Shown: positions 37,153 through 45,489 of the stretch, in pieces
How positions within the stretch are numbered: position 1 is the stretch's first letter
How the letters are laid out: the number at the start of each line of letters is the position of its first letter
NCBI GenBank assembly: GCA_000403215.2
Contig: KE159538.1
Location: forward strand, 663,562-727,561
Source: Lachnospiraceae bacterium A4
GTDB lineage: Bacteria; Bacillota; Clostridia; Lachnospirales; Lachnospiraceae
Reading direction: 5' to 3'
DNA length: 64,000 nt
Notes under the pieces: generated by a model
Databases searched by the model: none
What the model was told of the DNA's origin: nothing
The model's input: only the letters and a program-made list of their open reading frames with translations
Position numbers and translations under genes: made by a program

Positions 37153-38727
37153 ATGGGGGTGGAGGATTTGGCTTTGCATAATAATTATATGATTTTCGTT
37201 TCAATCGTCCTGCCCATTCTTGCGGGAGTTCTCCTGCTGGTTACGCCGGACAGAGTTTTCAAGAGCCGCCAGATGTTGATAAATATGACAGCAGTGTCAT
37301 TTGTGGTGTGCGCGCTGTCTCCTGTGCTGGTGATTTTACGCCAGACGGGAAACACGCTGCTGCTCTTTTTTCTGGTGGATGAGATTCCAGTATTTTTTGC
37401 AGTGGACCATCTTGGAAGGATTTTTGCGGGGATTGTCCTCCTTGTATTTTTGCTGGCTGGATTTTTCTCATTTGTCTACATGTCCCACGAAAAGAATGAA
37501 AAGCGGTATTATGGCTTTTATCTGATTACGTTTGGCGTGCTGCTGGGACTGTGCTTTTCGGGGAATCTGGTGACGCTGTATCTGTTTTATGAATTTATGA
37601 CACTCGTGTCAATGCCGCTCGTGCTGCACACTGGCTCAAAAGAGGCGGTCATGGCGGGCCTAAAATATTTGTTTTACTCGTTTTGCGGTGCGTATATGGC
37701 ATTGTTTGGCATTTATTTCCTGTATCAATATGCGATTGCGTTTGACGACGTGGAATATCAACTATGGAGTGGCGGATATGAGACTTCAAGGCATATGCTA
37801 AGTTTTGTCTCAGGCGGTTCTCTTGATTTAAAGGCGGTCGCTGAGTCGGGAAATACAGTGCTTTGCCTTATCGCAGTATTTATGATGATTGTGGGCTTTG
37901 GCGTGAAGGCGGGATGCTTTCCACTCCATGCGTGGCTTCCTGCGGCGCACCCAGTCGCGCCGGCGCCGGCTTCGGCGTTTTTGTCGGGCATTATCGTGAA
38001 GGGTGGTGTGCTTGCCATTGTCAGGACTGTGTATTATGTGGTCGGCGCTGAATTTCTGCGCGGCACGTGGGTTCAGGCGGTGTGGGCGAGCCTTGCGGTC
38101 GTGACGCTTTTGATGGGGTCCTCGCTTGCCTTTAAGGAGAAGGTCTTAAAAAAGCGCCTTGCCTACTCAACGGTATCAAATCTTTCGTATATTTTATTGG
38201 GACTTTCGATGCTCAATGCAACTGCATTTACGGGGAGTATCCTGCATGTGGTGTTTCATGCAGTGATCAAAAGTGCGCTGTTTCTCTCAGCAGGGGCGTT
38301 GATTTTTATTACCAAAAACACGAAGGTCAATGATTTTATAGGACTTGGCAAAAGAATGCCGGTTTTATTCTGGAGTTATACGGTGGTCTCCCTGGGGTTG
38401 ATCGGCATTCCGCCTACAAGCGGTGTGGTCAGCAAGTGGTATCTGGCGGTGGGCTGTCTGGAGAGCGGTCTTACAGGGCTTTCATGGATTGGATCTGCGG
38501 CGCTGTTAGTCTCAGCGCTTTTGACGGCGGGTTATCTTTTGCCAATCAGTATCCGCGCATTTCTGAAAGAGACGGACTATGAGGCGGTGCGCAATGATTA
38601 CAGAGAGCCAAGACCCTTGATGCTGGCGCCGATCGTGATTCTTGCGGCAGTTACGCTGGTGCTTGGACTGTGTCCGACACCGCTGATTCAGTTGATACAG
38701 AGCGGTATTGCCGCTGGACTATTTTAG
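37153..38727 (+). CDS. Antiporter-like subunit 2, MrpD/NuoM family
   Basis: The start is uncertain: ATG 37153, TTG 37174 (8 bp after GGAGG) or ATG 37189. The protein has about 524 residues from ATG 37153. It keeps the proton-path residues: a Glu in FYEFMTLVSMPLVLHTGS and a Lys in GFGVKAGCFPLHAWLPAAHP, followed by SAFLSGIIVKGGVLAI. It overlaps or abuts the end of subunit 1, so translation is coupled. The second of four such subunits in a row. Confidence 0.85.
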   Translation: MGVEDLALHNNYMIFVSIVLPILAGVLLLVTPDRVFKSRQMLINMTAVSFVVCALSPVLVILRQTGNTLLLFFLVDEIPVFFAVDHLGRIFAGIVLLVFLLAGFFSFVYMSHEKNEKRYYGFYLITFGVLLGLCFSGNLVTLYLFYEFMTLVSMPLVLHTGSKEAVMAGLKYLFYSFCGAYMALFGIYFLYQYAIAFDDVEYQLWSGGYETSRHMLSFVSGGSLDLKAVAESGNTVLCLIAVFMMIVGFGVKAGCFPLHAWLPAAHPVAPAPASAFLSGIIVKGGVLAIVRTVYYVVGAEFLRGTWVQAVWASLAVVTLLMGSSLAFKEKVLKKRLAYSTVSNLSYILLGLSMLNATAFTGSILHVVFHAVIKSALFLSAGALIFITKNTKVNDFIGLGKRMPVLFWSYTVVSLGLIGIPPTSGVVSKWYLAVGCLESGLTGLSWIGSAALLVSALLTAGYLLPISIRAFLKETDYEAVRNDYREPRPLMLAPIVILAAVTLVLGLCPTPLIQLIQSGIAAGLF

Positions 38728-38743
38728 AAGGAGGTAGTTTATC

Positions 38744-40237
38744 ATGATTTTTGGATTGATTTTGACAGTGATATTGCTTCCTTTTGCGGGCGGTCTGCTG
38801 CTGCAGCTCTTGAAGTTTAAGGAGAGAAAGTATAAGCAGTTTTATATTTTCTCGTATGTGCTGCTCAATACACTGCTCACTTATGTGCTGTTGTCTCAGG
38901 GGACGACAAATCTGATACGTGTGATTAACTTTGCGGGTGAGAAGCTGGATTTTTCATTTAAGATAGATGGCATGAGTATGGTGTTTGCGGGGCTTGTGGC
39001 GACGCTGTGGCCGTTAGCGACGCTCTATTCCTTTCCGTATATGGAGCATGAGCACAACGGGCGTGTCCATGAGAATATTTTTTATATGTTTTATACAGCG
39101 ACGTATGGCGTGACGCTCGGAATTGCGATGTCAGGCAATTTGCTGACGATGTACTGTTTTTATGAGCTGCTCACGCTGGTGACAGTGCCGCTTGTAATGC
39201 ACACGCTCACGCGCGAGGCAGTTCATGCGAGCCGCAAATATTTCTATTACTCGCTTGGCGGCGCGGCGTTTGCGTTTCTTGGTTTAGTCTTTTTGCTTGT
39301 ATATGGGGACAGTCTGGCGTTTACCTACGGGGGTGTGCTGAATCTGTCAAAGATACAGAATCAAAAGGATTTGCTGCTGTTGATCTATGTGCTGGCGTTT
39401 TTGGGCTTTGGCGTGAAGGCGGCGGTCTGTCCGTTTAACTCGTGGCTGCCGCAGGCAGGTGTGGCGCCGACGCCCGTCACGGCGCTGTTACATGCAGTGG
39501 CAGTGGTGAAATCAGGCGCTTTTGCGATTATGCGTCTGACCTTTTACGGTTTTGGGACGAGGTTCTTACAGGGAACATGGGCGCAGTATCTCTTGCTTGC
39601 CATTGTGATTTTTACAATTTTTTATGGTTCGAGCATGGCTGTCAAAGAGACGCACATCAAGCGCAGGCTTGCGTTCTCGACAATCTCGAATTTGTCGTAT
39701 ATTTTATTTGGTGTTCTGATTATGACGCCGCTTGGGCTGGCAGGCGCGCTGTGTCATATGGTTTTTCACGGCGTGATGAAAATCTGCTCGTTCTTCTGCG
39801 CGGGTGCTTTTATCACGCAGGCGCATGTCAATTATGTGCATGAGTTAAATGGAATGGCAAAGCGTATGCCGAAGGTTTTTGCTGTTTTTACTGTCGCCTC
39901 GCTGGCGTTGATGGGTGTGCCGGGGCTGTGCGGGTTTGTGTCGAAATGGCATCTCGCTAAAGCGGCGTTTGCAAGCGGCAATCTGCTGGCGGTAGTGGGG
40001 GTGGGCGTTTTGCTAATCTCAGCGCTGCTCACTGCAATTTATATGCTCAGCATTGTGATTCGGGCATATTTTCCGGGAAATGCGTTTGACTATGGAACGC
40101 TGCATGAGGAGATTTGTGATCCAGACTGGCGTATGATGCTGCCGTTTCTGCTCTTTGTGGCGGCAATGGTGGTGTTTGGTGTCTACAGTGCGCCGTTTGT
40201 GGAGTTTTTCGCAGGCGTGGCAGGCGGATTGATCTAG
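38744..40237 (+). CDS. Antiporter-like subunit 3, MrpD/NuoM family
   Basis: The 497-residue protein has the Glu in FYELLTLVTVPLVMHT and the Lys in GFGVKAAVCPFNSWLPQAGV. It shares the HTLTREAV/HTGSKEAV-like segment and the KRRLAFSTISNLSYILFG block with subunit 2, and so looks like its duplicate. AGAAGGAGG precedes ATG 38744. It lies 16 bp after subunit 2. Confidence 0.86.
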   Translation: MIFGLILTVILLPFAGGLLLQLLKFKERKYKQFYIFSYVLLNTLLTYVLLSQGTTNLIRVINFAGEKLDFSFKIDGMSMVFAGLVATLWPLATLYSFPYMEHEHNGRVHENIFYMFYTATYGVTLGIAMSGNLLTMYCFYELLTLVTVPLVMHTLTREAVHASRKYFYYSLGGAAFAFLGLVFLLVYGDSLAFTYGGVLNLSKIQNQKDLLLLIYVLAFLGFGVKAAVCPFNSWLPQAGVAPTPVTALLHAVAVVKSGAFAIMRLTFYGFGTRFLQGTWAQYLLLAIVIFTIFYGSSMAVKETHIKRRLAFSTISNLSYILFGVLIMTPLGLAGALCHMVFHGVMKICSFFCAGAFITQAHVNYVHELNGMAKRMPKVFAVFTVASLALMGVPGLCGFVSKWHLAKAAFASGNLLAVVGVGVLLISALLTAIYMLSIVIRAYFPGNAFDYGTLHEEICDPDWRMMLPFLLFVAAMVVFGVYSAPFVEFFAGVAGGLI

Positions 40238-40246
40238 GAGAGGGGG

Positions 40247-42460
40247 ATGGTATCCATGATGGAAATGAGAGAAACCTTTACCGCAGTGCTGTTTCCTTTT
40301 GTGATGTGTGTGATCGTGGGGCTGATGTCCAAAGTAAAATCCAAGGAAAAAAAGACGTTTGCGCTGATTATGATTCTGGCGGGGGCATGGGAGCTTGTGC
40401 TGGCGCTGTATCTGTTGAGCTGTGATCTGCGGGGAATCGGGATCGGCGTGTTTGAGGTTCCCGGTGTGGGCGGACTTGGACTGCATTTTCTATACACAGG
40501 TTTTCGCGGAATCTTTGGGGTGCTGACTGCATTTGCATGGTTTGTGACAGCACTGTTTTCCTATGAGTATATGAAAAATGACACGAATGTCATAAGATAT
40601 GATCTGTATAATCTGCTGACACTCGGGGCGACGATGGGGATTTTCTATGCGGCAGATTTGTTCACGCTGTTCTTTTTCTTTGAGATGATGTCCTTTACAT
40701 CGTTTATGTGGGTGGCGCACAGGCAGACGAGGGAGGCACTGTATGCGGCTGGGACGTATCTGGGCATCGCTGTCGCAGGCGGTATGGCAATTTTGATGGG
40801 CGTATTTATTGTGTATGACAGGCTTGGCACGCTCGCTTTTGACGCGATGTATGGGCGTGCGGCAGAGCTGATGATGAGCGGCGCGGACACCACTTGGCTC
40901 TTTGTGGCAGCGGGGTGCATGTTTGTGGGCTTTGGCGCGAAAGCAAGCGCTTTTCCAGTGCATGTCTGGCTCCCGGATTCCTACACAGAGGCACCTGCAC
41001 CCGCGACGGCGCTGCTGTCTGCGGTGCTGAGCAAGACGGGAATTTTTGGTATTTTGTTAATCACGCTCGACATGCTTCCGATGCAGGGAAGCTGGGGGGC
41101 GTTTATCCTGATTGTCGGTGTGGTCACAATGGTGGTGGGCGGCGTCAGAGGCGTGATGAGCGCCAATTTCAAGACGACGCTTGCGTACTCGTCCATGTCC
41201 CAAATTGGATTTATCCTGACAGGCGTCGGAATGCAGTCGCTGTATGCGGAATATTTGATGGTGCTGTCAGGTGATCTTATAGGCAGCGGGAGTGAGACAG
41301 TAGCAGAATTCGCAAAGACGTTTGGCATGAATATGGCGACCGACGGCACCTGTCTGCATATGCTCAATCACGCGCTGATAAAGCTTGTCCTATTCATGAT
41401 CGCCGGTTTGATTTTTATGCATGTGGGCAGTTATGATCTGAATCAAGTGCGCGGTTTCGGGCGCAGAAAACCATTTTTATTTGTCACATTTTTATTGGCG
41501 GCAGCAGGCGTGGGCGGCATTCCGCTCTTGAACGGCTATGTGAGCAAGACGCTGCTGCATGAGAGCATTGCCGAGTACGGTGAACTTTTGGCGGCGGGCA
41601 GCAGTCTGGCATTGTCTGCGACGCCTGCGATGATCAAGGCGGTGGAGGCGTTGTTTTTGTTTTCGGGTGGTCTGACAATTGCCTATATGACGAAGCTCTT
41701 TGTGGTATTGTTTGTGGAGAAAAACGGTGACAAAAAGGTGCAGGAGGCATATGATGCCAAGGGCGAGTATGCCTCGTTGATGACCAAAGCTGCCATCGGT
41801 GTATGTGCATTGCCTATTCCTTTGATTGGGCTGCTGCCAAATCTTGTGGCAGAGCCGGTTGCGGCGTATGGGCTGGTGCGCTTTGGACTGAGTGAGCAGC
41901 TGCGGCACCAGCAGGAGTATATACACTTTTTTTCACTCAAAAATCTGTCGGGGGCATTGATTTCGATAACGGTGGGCGCGGCGGTCTATTTTGTGGTGGT
42001 GCGCTTTATGATGCTGCGCGGACTCTCGTCCAATCAAAAGGGATACCGCGATATTTTTCCATCGTGGCTCAATATGGAGAAATATGTGTACAGGGTGGTG
42101 TTATACACAGCGGTTCCGTTTGTGCTGGGGATAATTTCGAGAATTTTGGACAGTTTTGTGGATATCTTGGTTGTTTTGCTTAGAAAGACTGTCTACAGCG
42201 ACCGTCCACTGCCGCATGAACTGTCGGAAGGAAACCGTGTGACGCATTGTATTGGCATGAGTATCGAACGTGTGCGGCTGCTTTACTATGCTGTGATGCG
42301 AAAAGAGTACACACCGAAAAATTATGCGCATAAGCTTGCCATGAAGAAAATTGATATTTTTGAGAACTTCCGCATTATTGAACGCAGTCTGTCCTTTGGT
42401 CTGTTTATGTTCTGTGTGGGACTCGGGCTGACGATGATTTATTTGCTGATGGTGAATTAG
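40247..42460 (+). CDS. Antiporter-like subunit 4, large NuoL/MrpA-like protein
   Basis: The product is up to 737 residues; starts at 40247, 40256 or 40259 are all possible after GGAGAGGGGG. It is longer than subunits 1-3. The proton-path residues are in FFFFEMMSFTSFMWVAHRQT and GFGAKASAFPVHVWLPDSYT. The last ~200 residues add a cytosolic loop and extra segments (DSFVDILVVLLRKTVYSDRP, FGLFMFCVGLGLTMIYLL) as in NuoL/MbhH-type C-termini. It ends the operon and is followed by a strong terminator. Confidence 0.85.
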   Translation: MVSMMEMRETFTAVLFPFVMCVIVGLMSKVKSKEKKTFALIMILAGAWELVLALYLLSCDLRGIGIGVFEVPGVGGLGLHFLYTGFRGIFGVLTAFAWFVTALFSYEYMKNDTNVIRYDLYNLLTLGATMGIFYAADLFTLFFFFEMMSFTSFMWVAHRQTREALYAAGTYLGIAVAGGMAILMGVFIVYDRLGTLAFDAMYGRAAELMMSGADTTWLFVAAGCMFVGFGAKASAFPVHVWLPDSYTEAPAPATALLSAVLSKTGIFGILLITLDMLPMQGSWGAFILIVGVVTMVVGGVRGVMSANFKTTLAYSSMSQIGFILTGVGMQSLYAEYLMVLSGDLIGSGSETVAEFAKTFGMNMATDGTCLHMLNHALIKLVLFMIAGLIFMHVGSYDLNQVRGFGRRKPFLFVTFLLAAAGVGGIPLLNGYVSKTLLHESIAEYGELLAAGSSLALSATPAMIKAVEALFLFSGGLTIAYMTKLFVVLFVEKNGDKKVQEAYDAKGEYASLMTKAAIGVCALPIPLIGLLPNLVAEPVAAYGLVRFGLSEQLRHQQEYIHFFSLKNLSGALISITVGAAVYFVVVRFMMLRGLSSNQKGYRDIFPSWLNMEKYVYRVVLYTAVPFVLGIISRILDSFVDILVVLLRKTVYSDRPLPHELSEGNRVTHCIGMSIERVRLLYYAVMRKEYTPKNYAHKLAMKKIDIFENFRIIERSLSFGLFMFCVGLGLTMIYLLMVN

Positions 42461-42474
42461 AATGAAAAAATTTT

Positions 42475-42514
42475 AGCGCCTTGACTGTAGATTTTGTCAA
42501 GGCGCTGTTTTTTT
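42475..42514 (+). terminator. Intrinsic terminator of the antiporter operon
   Basis: AGCGCCTTGAC (42475-42485) and GTCAAGGCGCT (42496-42506) form a perfect 11-bp stem followed by GTTTTTTT. Confidence 0.93.
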
Positions 42515-42550
42515 GCACAGACCCGTGCAGAGGAGATAAGCAATAAATGC

Positions 42551-43448
42551 TTATTTTTGGTATACATTCCCCTCCATATCCATGATATATATTGTCTGAT
42601 CATCACCCAAGAAAGAACTGCGCACGCTTTCACAGGGTACTTCACTGTCAAAATGCCAGTGTTCTCCGCCATCTGTGGTGATATATAGCCGGTAGGCAGC
42701 AGTTTCATTCACTACCTTTAATAAAATCATTGCGTTTTGAGGATTATTTTTGCTGTAAACTGGTACAAAACCATCGACATACCCCACATTGTCTGACCGT
42801 GGAAAAATCTCAACGGGCTCCCAAGTCTTAGCGTTGTCTAAGGATTGGTACAGGTAGTTGTCGGTACCGTGATAAGTGACGGCAATCTGTATCGTACTGT
42901 CCTTTACGGCTGTTATTCCCTGCGGGTATCCTGCGATGATGTCTGTCAAATCCTTTAAAAAAATATAGGTTTTTCCAGCATTATCTGTATAGTACAGCAT
43001 TTTTCTCATCTGTCCCGCTGCCGGGGTGGAGCAGTGCAGAAGATAGCCGTGTGCGCTGTCCTCAAAGCATAGAAAAACACTGCCAGCGTCACAGGTTTCA
43101 TTGTAATAGTTTAACAGAGTCTGGCGCCAAGTGATGCCGCCGTCATGAGTGGCTTCTATCACCAGATGTTCATTGTCTGATGAAAAGTAAGAGATATAGG
43201 CAGTCTGTTCGTCCCAAAATTTTGACGGGCTGAAATTCCTCCAAGCCTTTTGTGGAATATAGAACTTCATTTTCAAGAGAGAGTCCCCATGCAGTCCCGC
43301 CGCTGTACAGCGCAAGCTGTTTGAGTGGAATGGGGCAGGATATGCGTTCAAAGCCAGCGCGCTTGAAGAATAGTAGAAAAAGCAGAAACAGCAGCAGCAG
43401 GAATGGGATTGGGAGAAATTTGATCGCTGTTTTCATTCTTTTTGTCAT
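42551..43448 (-). pseudogene. Frameshifted BNR/Asp-box repeat membrane-anchored protein
   Basis: Two overlapping minus-strand frames make one protein. The first, from ATG 43448, reads MTKRMKTAIKFLPIPF with a membrane anchor, then LENEVLYSTKGLEEFQPVKI, and would stop 70 bp later. The second continues the same protein as FWDEQTAYISYFSSDNEHLV down to 42551 and carries four Asp-box repeats (THDGGITWRQT, TDNAGKTYIFL, SLDNAKTWEPV, TTDGGEHWHFD) of beta-propeller proteins. Removing one A from the AAAATTTT run at 43216-43223 joins the frames. It is a frameshift mutation or assembly error. Confidence 0.8.
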
Positions 43449-43611
43449 TGAGAAGTCTCCTTTTTATCTGAGGTGTAAACCTAAAACCACAAAACCCCAA
43501 GAGATGAGATTTGTTTTCTACAGTTCCTTAGTATAGCATTGATGTTTTCATAGTGCAATATCCGGTTTGAGAAAAGTATAGAAATAAAAATATAGAAATA
43601 AAGATAGACTC

Positions 43612-43640
43612 TTGACATATATAGATTACCGATATATAAT
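43612..43640 (+). promoter_or_regulatory. Sigma-A promoter of the PadR operon
   Basis: TTGACA (43612-43617) and TATAAT (43635-43640) are separated by 17 bp. Both are exact consensus. Confidence 0.88.
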
Positions 43641-43671
43641 AGCTATAAGATATATAGATAATCAATATATA
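43617..43671. promoter_or_regulatory. Two candidate PadR operators
   Basis: Two dyads have the same geometry, ATATATA-N8-ATATATA with arms 15 bp apart: 43617-43623/43632-43638 and 43650-43656/43665-43671. The first occupies the spacer and overlaps the -10, the second lies downstream of the -10. This matches autorepression by the PadR protein encoded next. Confidence 0.7.
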
Positions 43672-43692
43672 AAACGAAAGGAGTATATAATT

Positions 43693-44019
43693 ATGGCAAT
43701 GGACAAATCGTTGATTTCAGGAAGCACCTCTATGCTGATTCTGCGTCTGCTGGAGGAGAAGGACATGTATGGATATGAGATGATCGAGACGCTTGAGGCG
43801 AAGTCAAGCAATGTATTTACGTTGAAGGCGGGGACGCTGTATCCGCTGCTGCATTCCCTAGAGGAGAAAAAGTTTCTCGTCTCGTATGAGAGTGAGGTCA
43901 ATGGAAAAATACGTAAGTACTACAGCATCACAAAGGGCGGTAAAAAGTATCTACAGAGCAAAAAAGAGGAGTGGCAGGAATATCAGACAGCCGTTTTGAG
44001 CGTGCTGAACATGGCATAG
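43693..44019 (+). CDS. PadR family transcriptional regulator
   Basis: The 108-residue regulator starts at ATG 43693 after AAAGGAG. The winged-helix domain reads ISGSTSMLILRLLEEKDMYG then LKAGTLYPLLHSLEEKKFL, the recognition wing includes GKIRKYYSITKGGKKYL. It belongs to the short PadR-s1 type. It is 12 bp upstream of the membrane gene at 44032 and almost certainly controls the pair through the operators upstream. Confidence 0.92.
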   Translation: MAMDKSLISGSTSMLILRLLEEKDMYGYEMIETLEAKSSNVFTLKAGTLYPLLHSLEEKKFLVSYESEVNGKIRKYYSITKGGKKYLQSKKEEWQEYQTAVLSVLNMA

Positions 44020-44031
44020 GAGGAATTTTGG

Positions 44032-45357
44032 ATGGAAGAATTTATAAAGACGCTGACGGAACAAATGCGCTGTGTCAAGGCGCGTGACGGCGTGGCGCGC
44101 GAGCTGGCCGATCACATTACCGATCAGGCAGAAATGTATGAGCGTGAGGGCATGAAGCATGATGAAGCTGTTGAGAAGGCGGTGCATGAGATGGGAGACC
44201 CTGTGGAAATTGGTGTCTCTTTGGACAGGATTCACCGTCCGCAGGCGGATTGGAAAATGATACTCCTCACGTTTGTGCTCAGCGTTGCGGGGATTTTCTG
44301 CATGATACCAATTTACGGCCCTGAGATCATACCCAGACAGCTTTTGACCATGCTTGCGGCTTTTGCAGTCATTATGGCAGTATATTTTATGGATTACAGT
44401 ATACTTGGGCGTGTGGGGGTGACAGCGTATTGTGTGCTCACCATATTTTTGTGGATTGGCAAGAATTTTTATTTTCCAATGATTAACGGACGCGTGCCGG
44501 CGATGGCGGTACTGGTCTATCTATATGTGCCAGTTTTTGCCGGCATATTGTATCAACTGCGCATGAGGGGTGACTGGGCAGTATTGATGGCAATTGCTGT
44601 GATTGGCTTAACGATGTTTCTTGCGTTGTCTTTTTCAAGCATTATGACTTCAATCTTCAATATGTATCTGATTATGATTGTCATGACAGGCGCCGCAGTG
44701 GCAAAAGGAATGTTTGGCAGACACAAAAAACGCCAGATGGCGCTGGTCACGGTTGCCGGTTTGCTTCCGTTAGTCTATGTGCTTATTGCTGTGTGCTTGA
44801 ATGTAAATTCCTTTCGGGTGCAAAGAATCTTAGCATTTCTCAACTGGTCGCAATATCAGCAAGAAGAGGGGTATTTATATAAAGCGATTCATGATATTCT
44901 AAACCAAACAAAATTCGTGGGCGGAGGAAACATGGAATTTTTAAAACAGTATCCGATCGAAACGATGCTTAGTGAAATGACGCCGCTTGTCTTTGTTTAT
45001 CTCTATGGGTTTCTTGTTGGATTTCTGCTGATTGGGCTGCTTTTGCTGTTATTTTTGCGTGCCTTGATGATTGTGTATGCCCAGAAGAACCAGCTTGGTT
45101 TTCTGGTATCCATGTCATGTTTTTTGGTGATCTTTCTGAATTGTGTGGAGGGATTTATGGTCAGCTTCGCGATGCTGCCCCTCACGACGACAACGCTTCC
45201 TTTTCTCACGCGCGGCGTCAGCACGGCGCTTGTCTATGCAGTGCTGATTGGATTGCTTTTGAGTGTGCACCGCTATGAGAAGGTGCTGACGGCAGAGCGG
45301 TATGGAGGTCTGCGCGCGCCGAAATGCCGACTTCTTGTGAGGGTTGAACGGAGATAA
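44032..45357 (+). CDS. SEDS (FtsW/RodA/SpoVE)-like membrane protein with an N-terminal helical domain
   Basis: The 441-residue protein has two parts. Residues 1-75 form a helical domain (ARELADHITDQAEMYEREGM, AVEKAVHEMGDPVEIGVSLD) of the kind usually found in PadR-linked membrane proteins (DUF1700-like). About ten membrane segments follow. The last part (LPLTTTTLPFLTRGVSTALV then VLIGLLLSVHR) resembles the end of SEDS glycosyltransferases. The region where SEDS enzymes carry their catalytic Asp reads IETMLSEMTPLVFVYLYGFL, and does not match. It may be a non-catalytic relative. In an operon with PadR. Confidence 0.7.
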   Translation: MEEFIKTLTEQMRCVKARDGVARELADHITDQAEMYEREGMKHDEAVEKAVHEMGDPVEIGVSLDRIHRPQADWKMILLTFVLSVAGIFCMIPIYGPEIIPRQLLTMLAAFAVIMAVYFMDYSILGRVGVTAYCVLTIFLWIGKNFYFPMINGRVPAMAVLVYLYVPVFAGILYQLRMRGDWAVLMAIAVIGLTMFLALSFSSIMTSIFNMYLIMIVMTGAAVAKGMFGRHKKRQMALVTVAGLLPLVYVLIAVCLNVNSFRVQRILAFLNWSQYQQEEGYLYKAIHDILNQTKFVGGGNMEFLKQYPIETMLSEMTPLVFVYLYGFLVGFLLIGLLLLLFLRALMIVYAQKNQLGFLVSMSCFLVIFLNCVEGFMVSFAMLPLTTTTLPFLTRGVSTALVYAVLIGLLLSVHRYEKVLTAERYGGLRAPKCRLLVRVERR

Positions 45358-45377
45358 AGAAATTTGTTCCTTACTGT

Positions 45378-45404
45378 TAAGTTTTTACACTTTTATTCCG
45401 ACAT
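45378..45404 (+). promoter_or_regulatory. Sigma-D/sigma-28 (motility) type promoter
   Basis: TAAG (45378-45381), a 15-bp spacer, and TCCGACAT (45397-45404) closely match TAAA-N15-GCCGATAT. It is 86 bp upstream of the 1113-residue gene that precedes flagellin. Confidence 0.75.
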
Positions 45405-45489
45405 ATAGTATAACAAAGTGTATTTTTAATAGGACACAACAGTTTTATACAGGATATGGCTGTTGGAATATGGACAGAAAGAGTAGGGA

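Noticed and set aside
43216-43223. Programmed +1 frameshift in the BNR gene
   Set aside because: No slippery stop context as in prfB; the homopolymer-type run suggests mutation or sequencing error.
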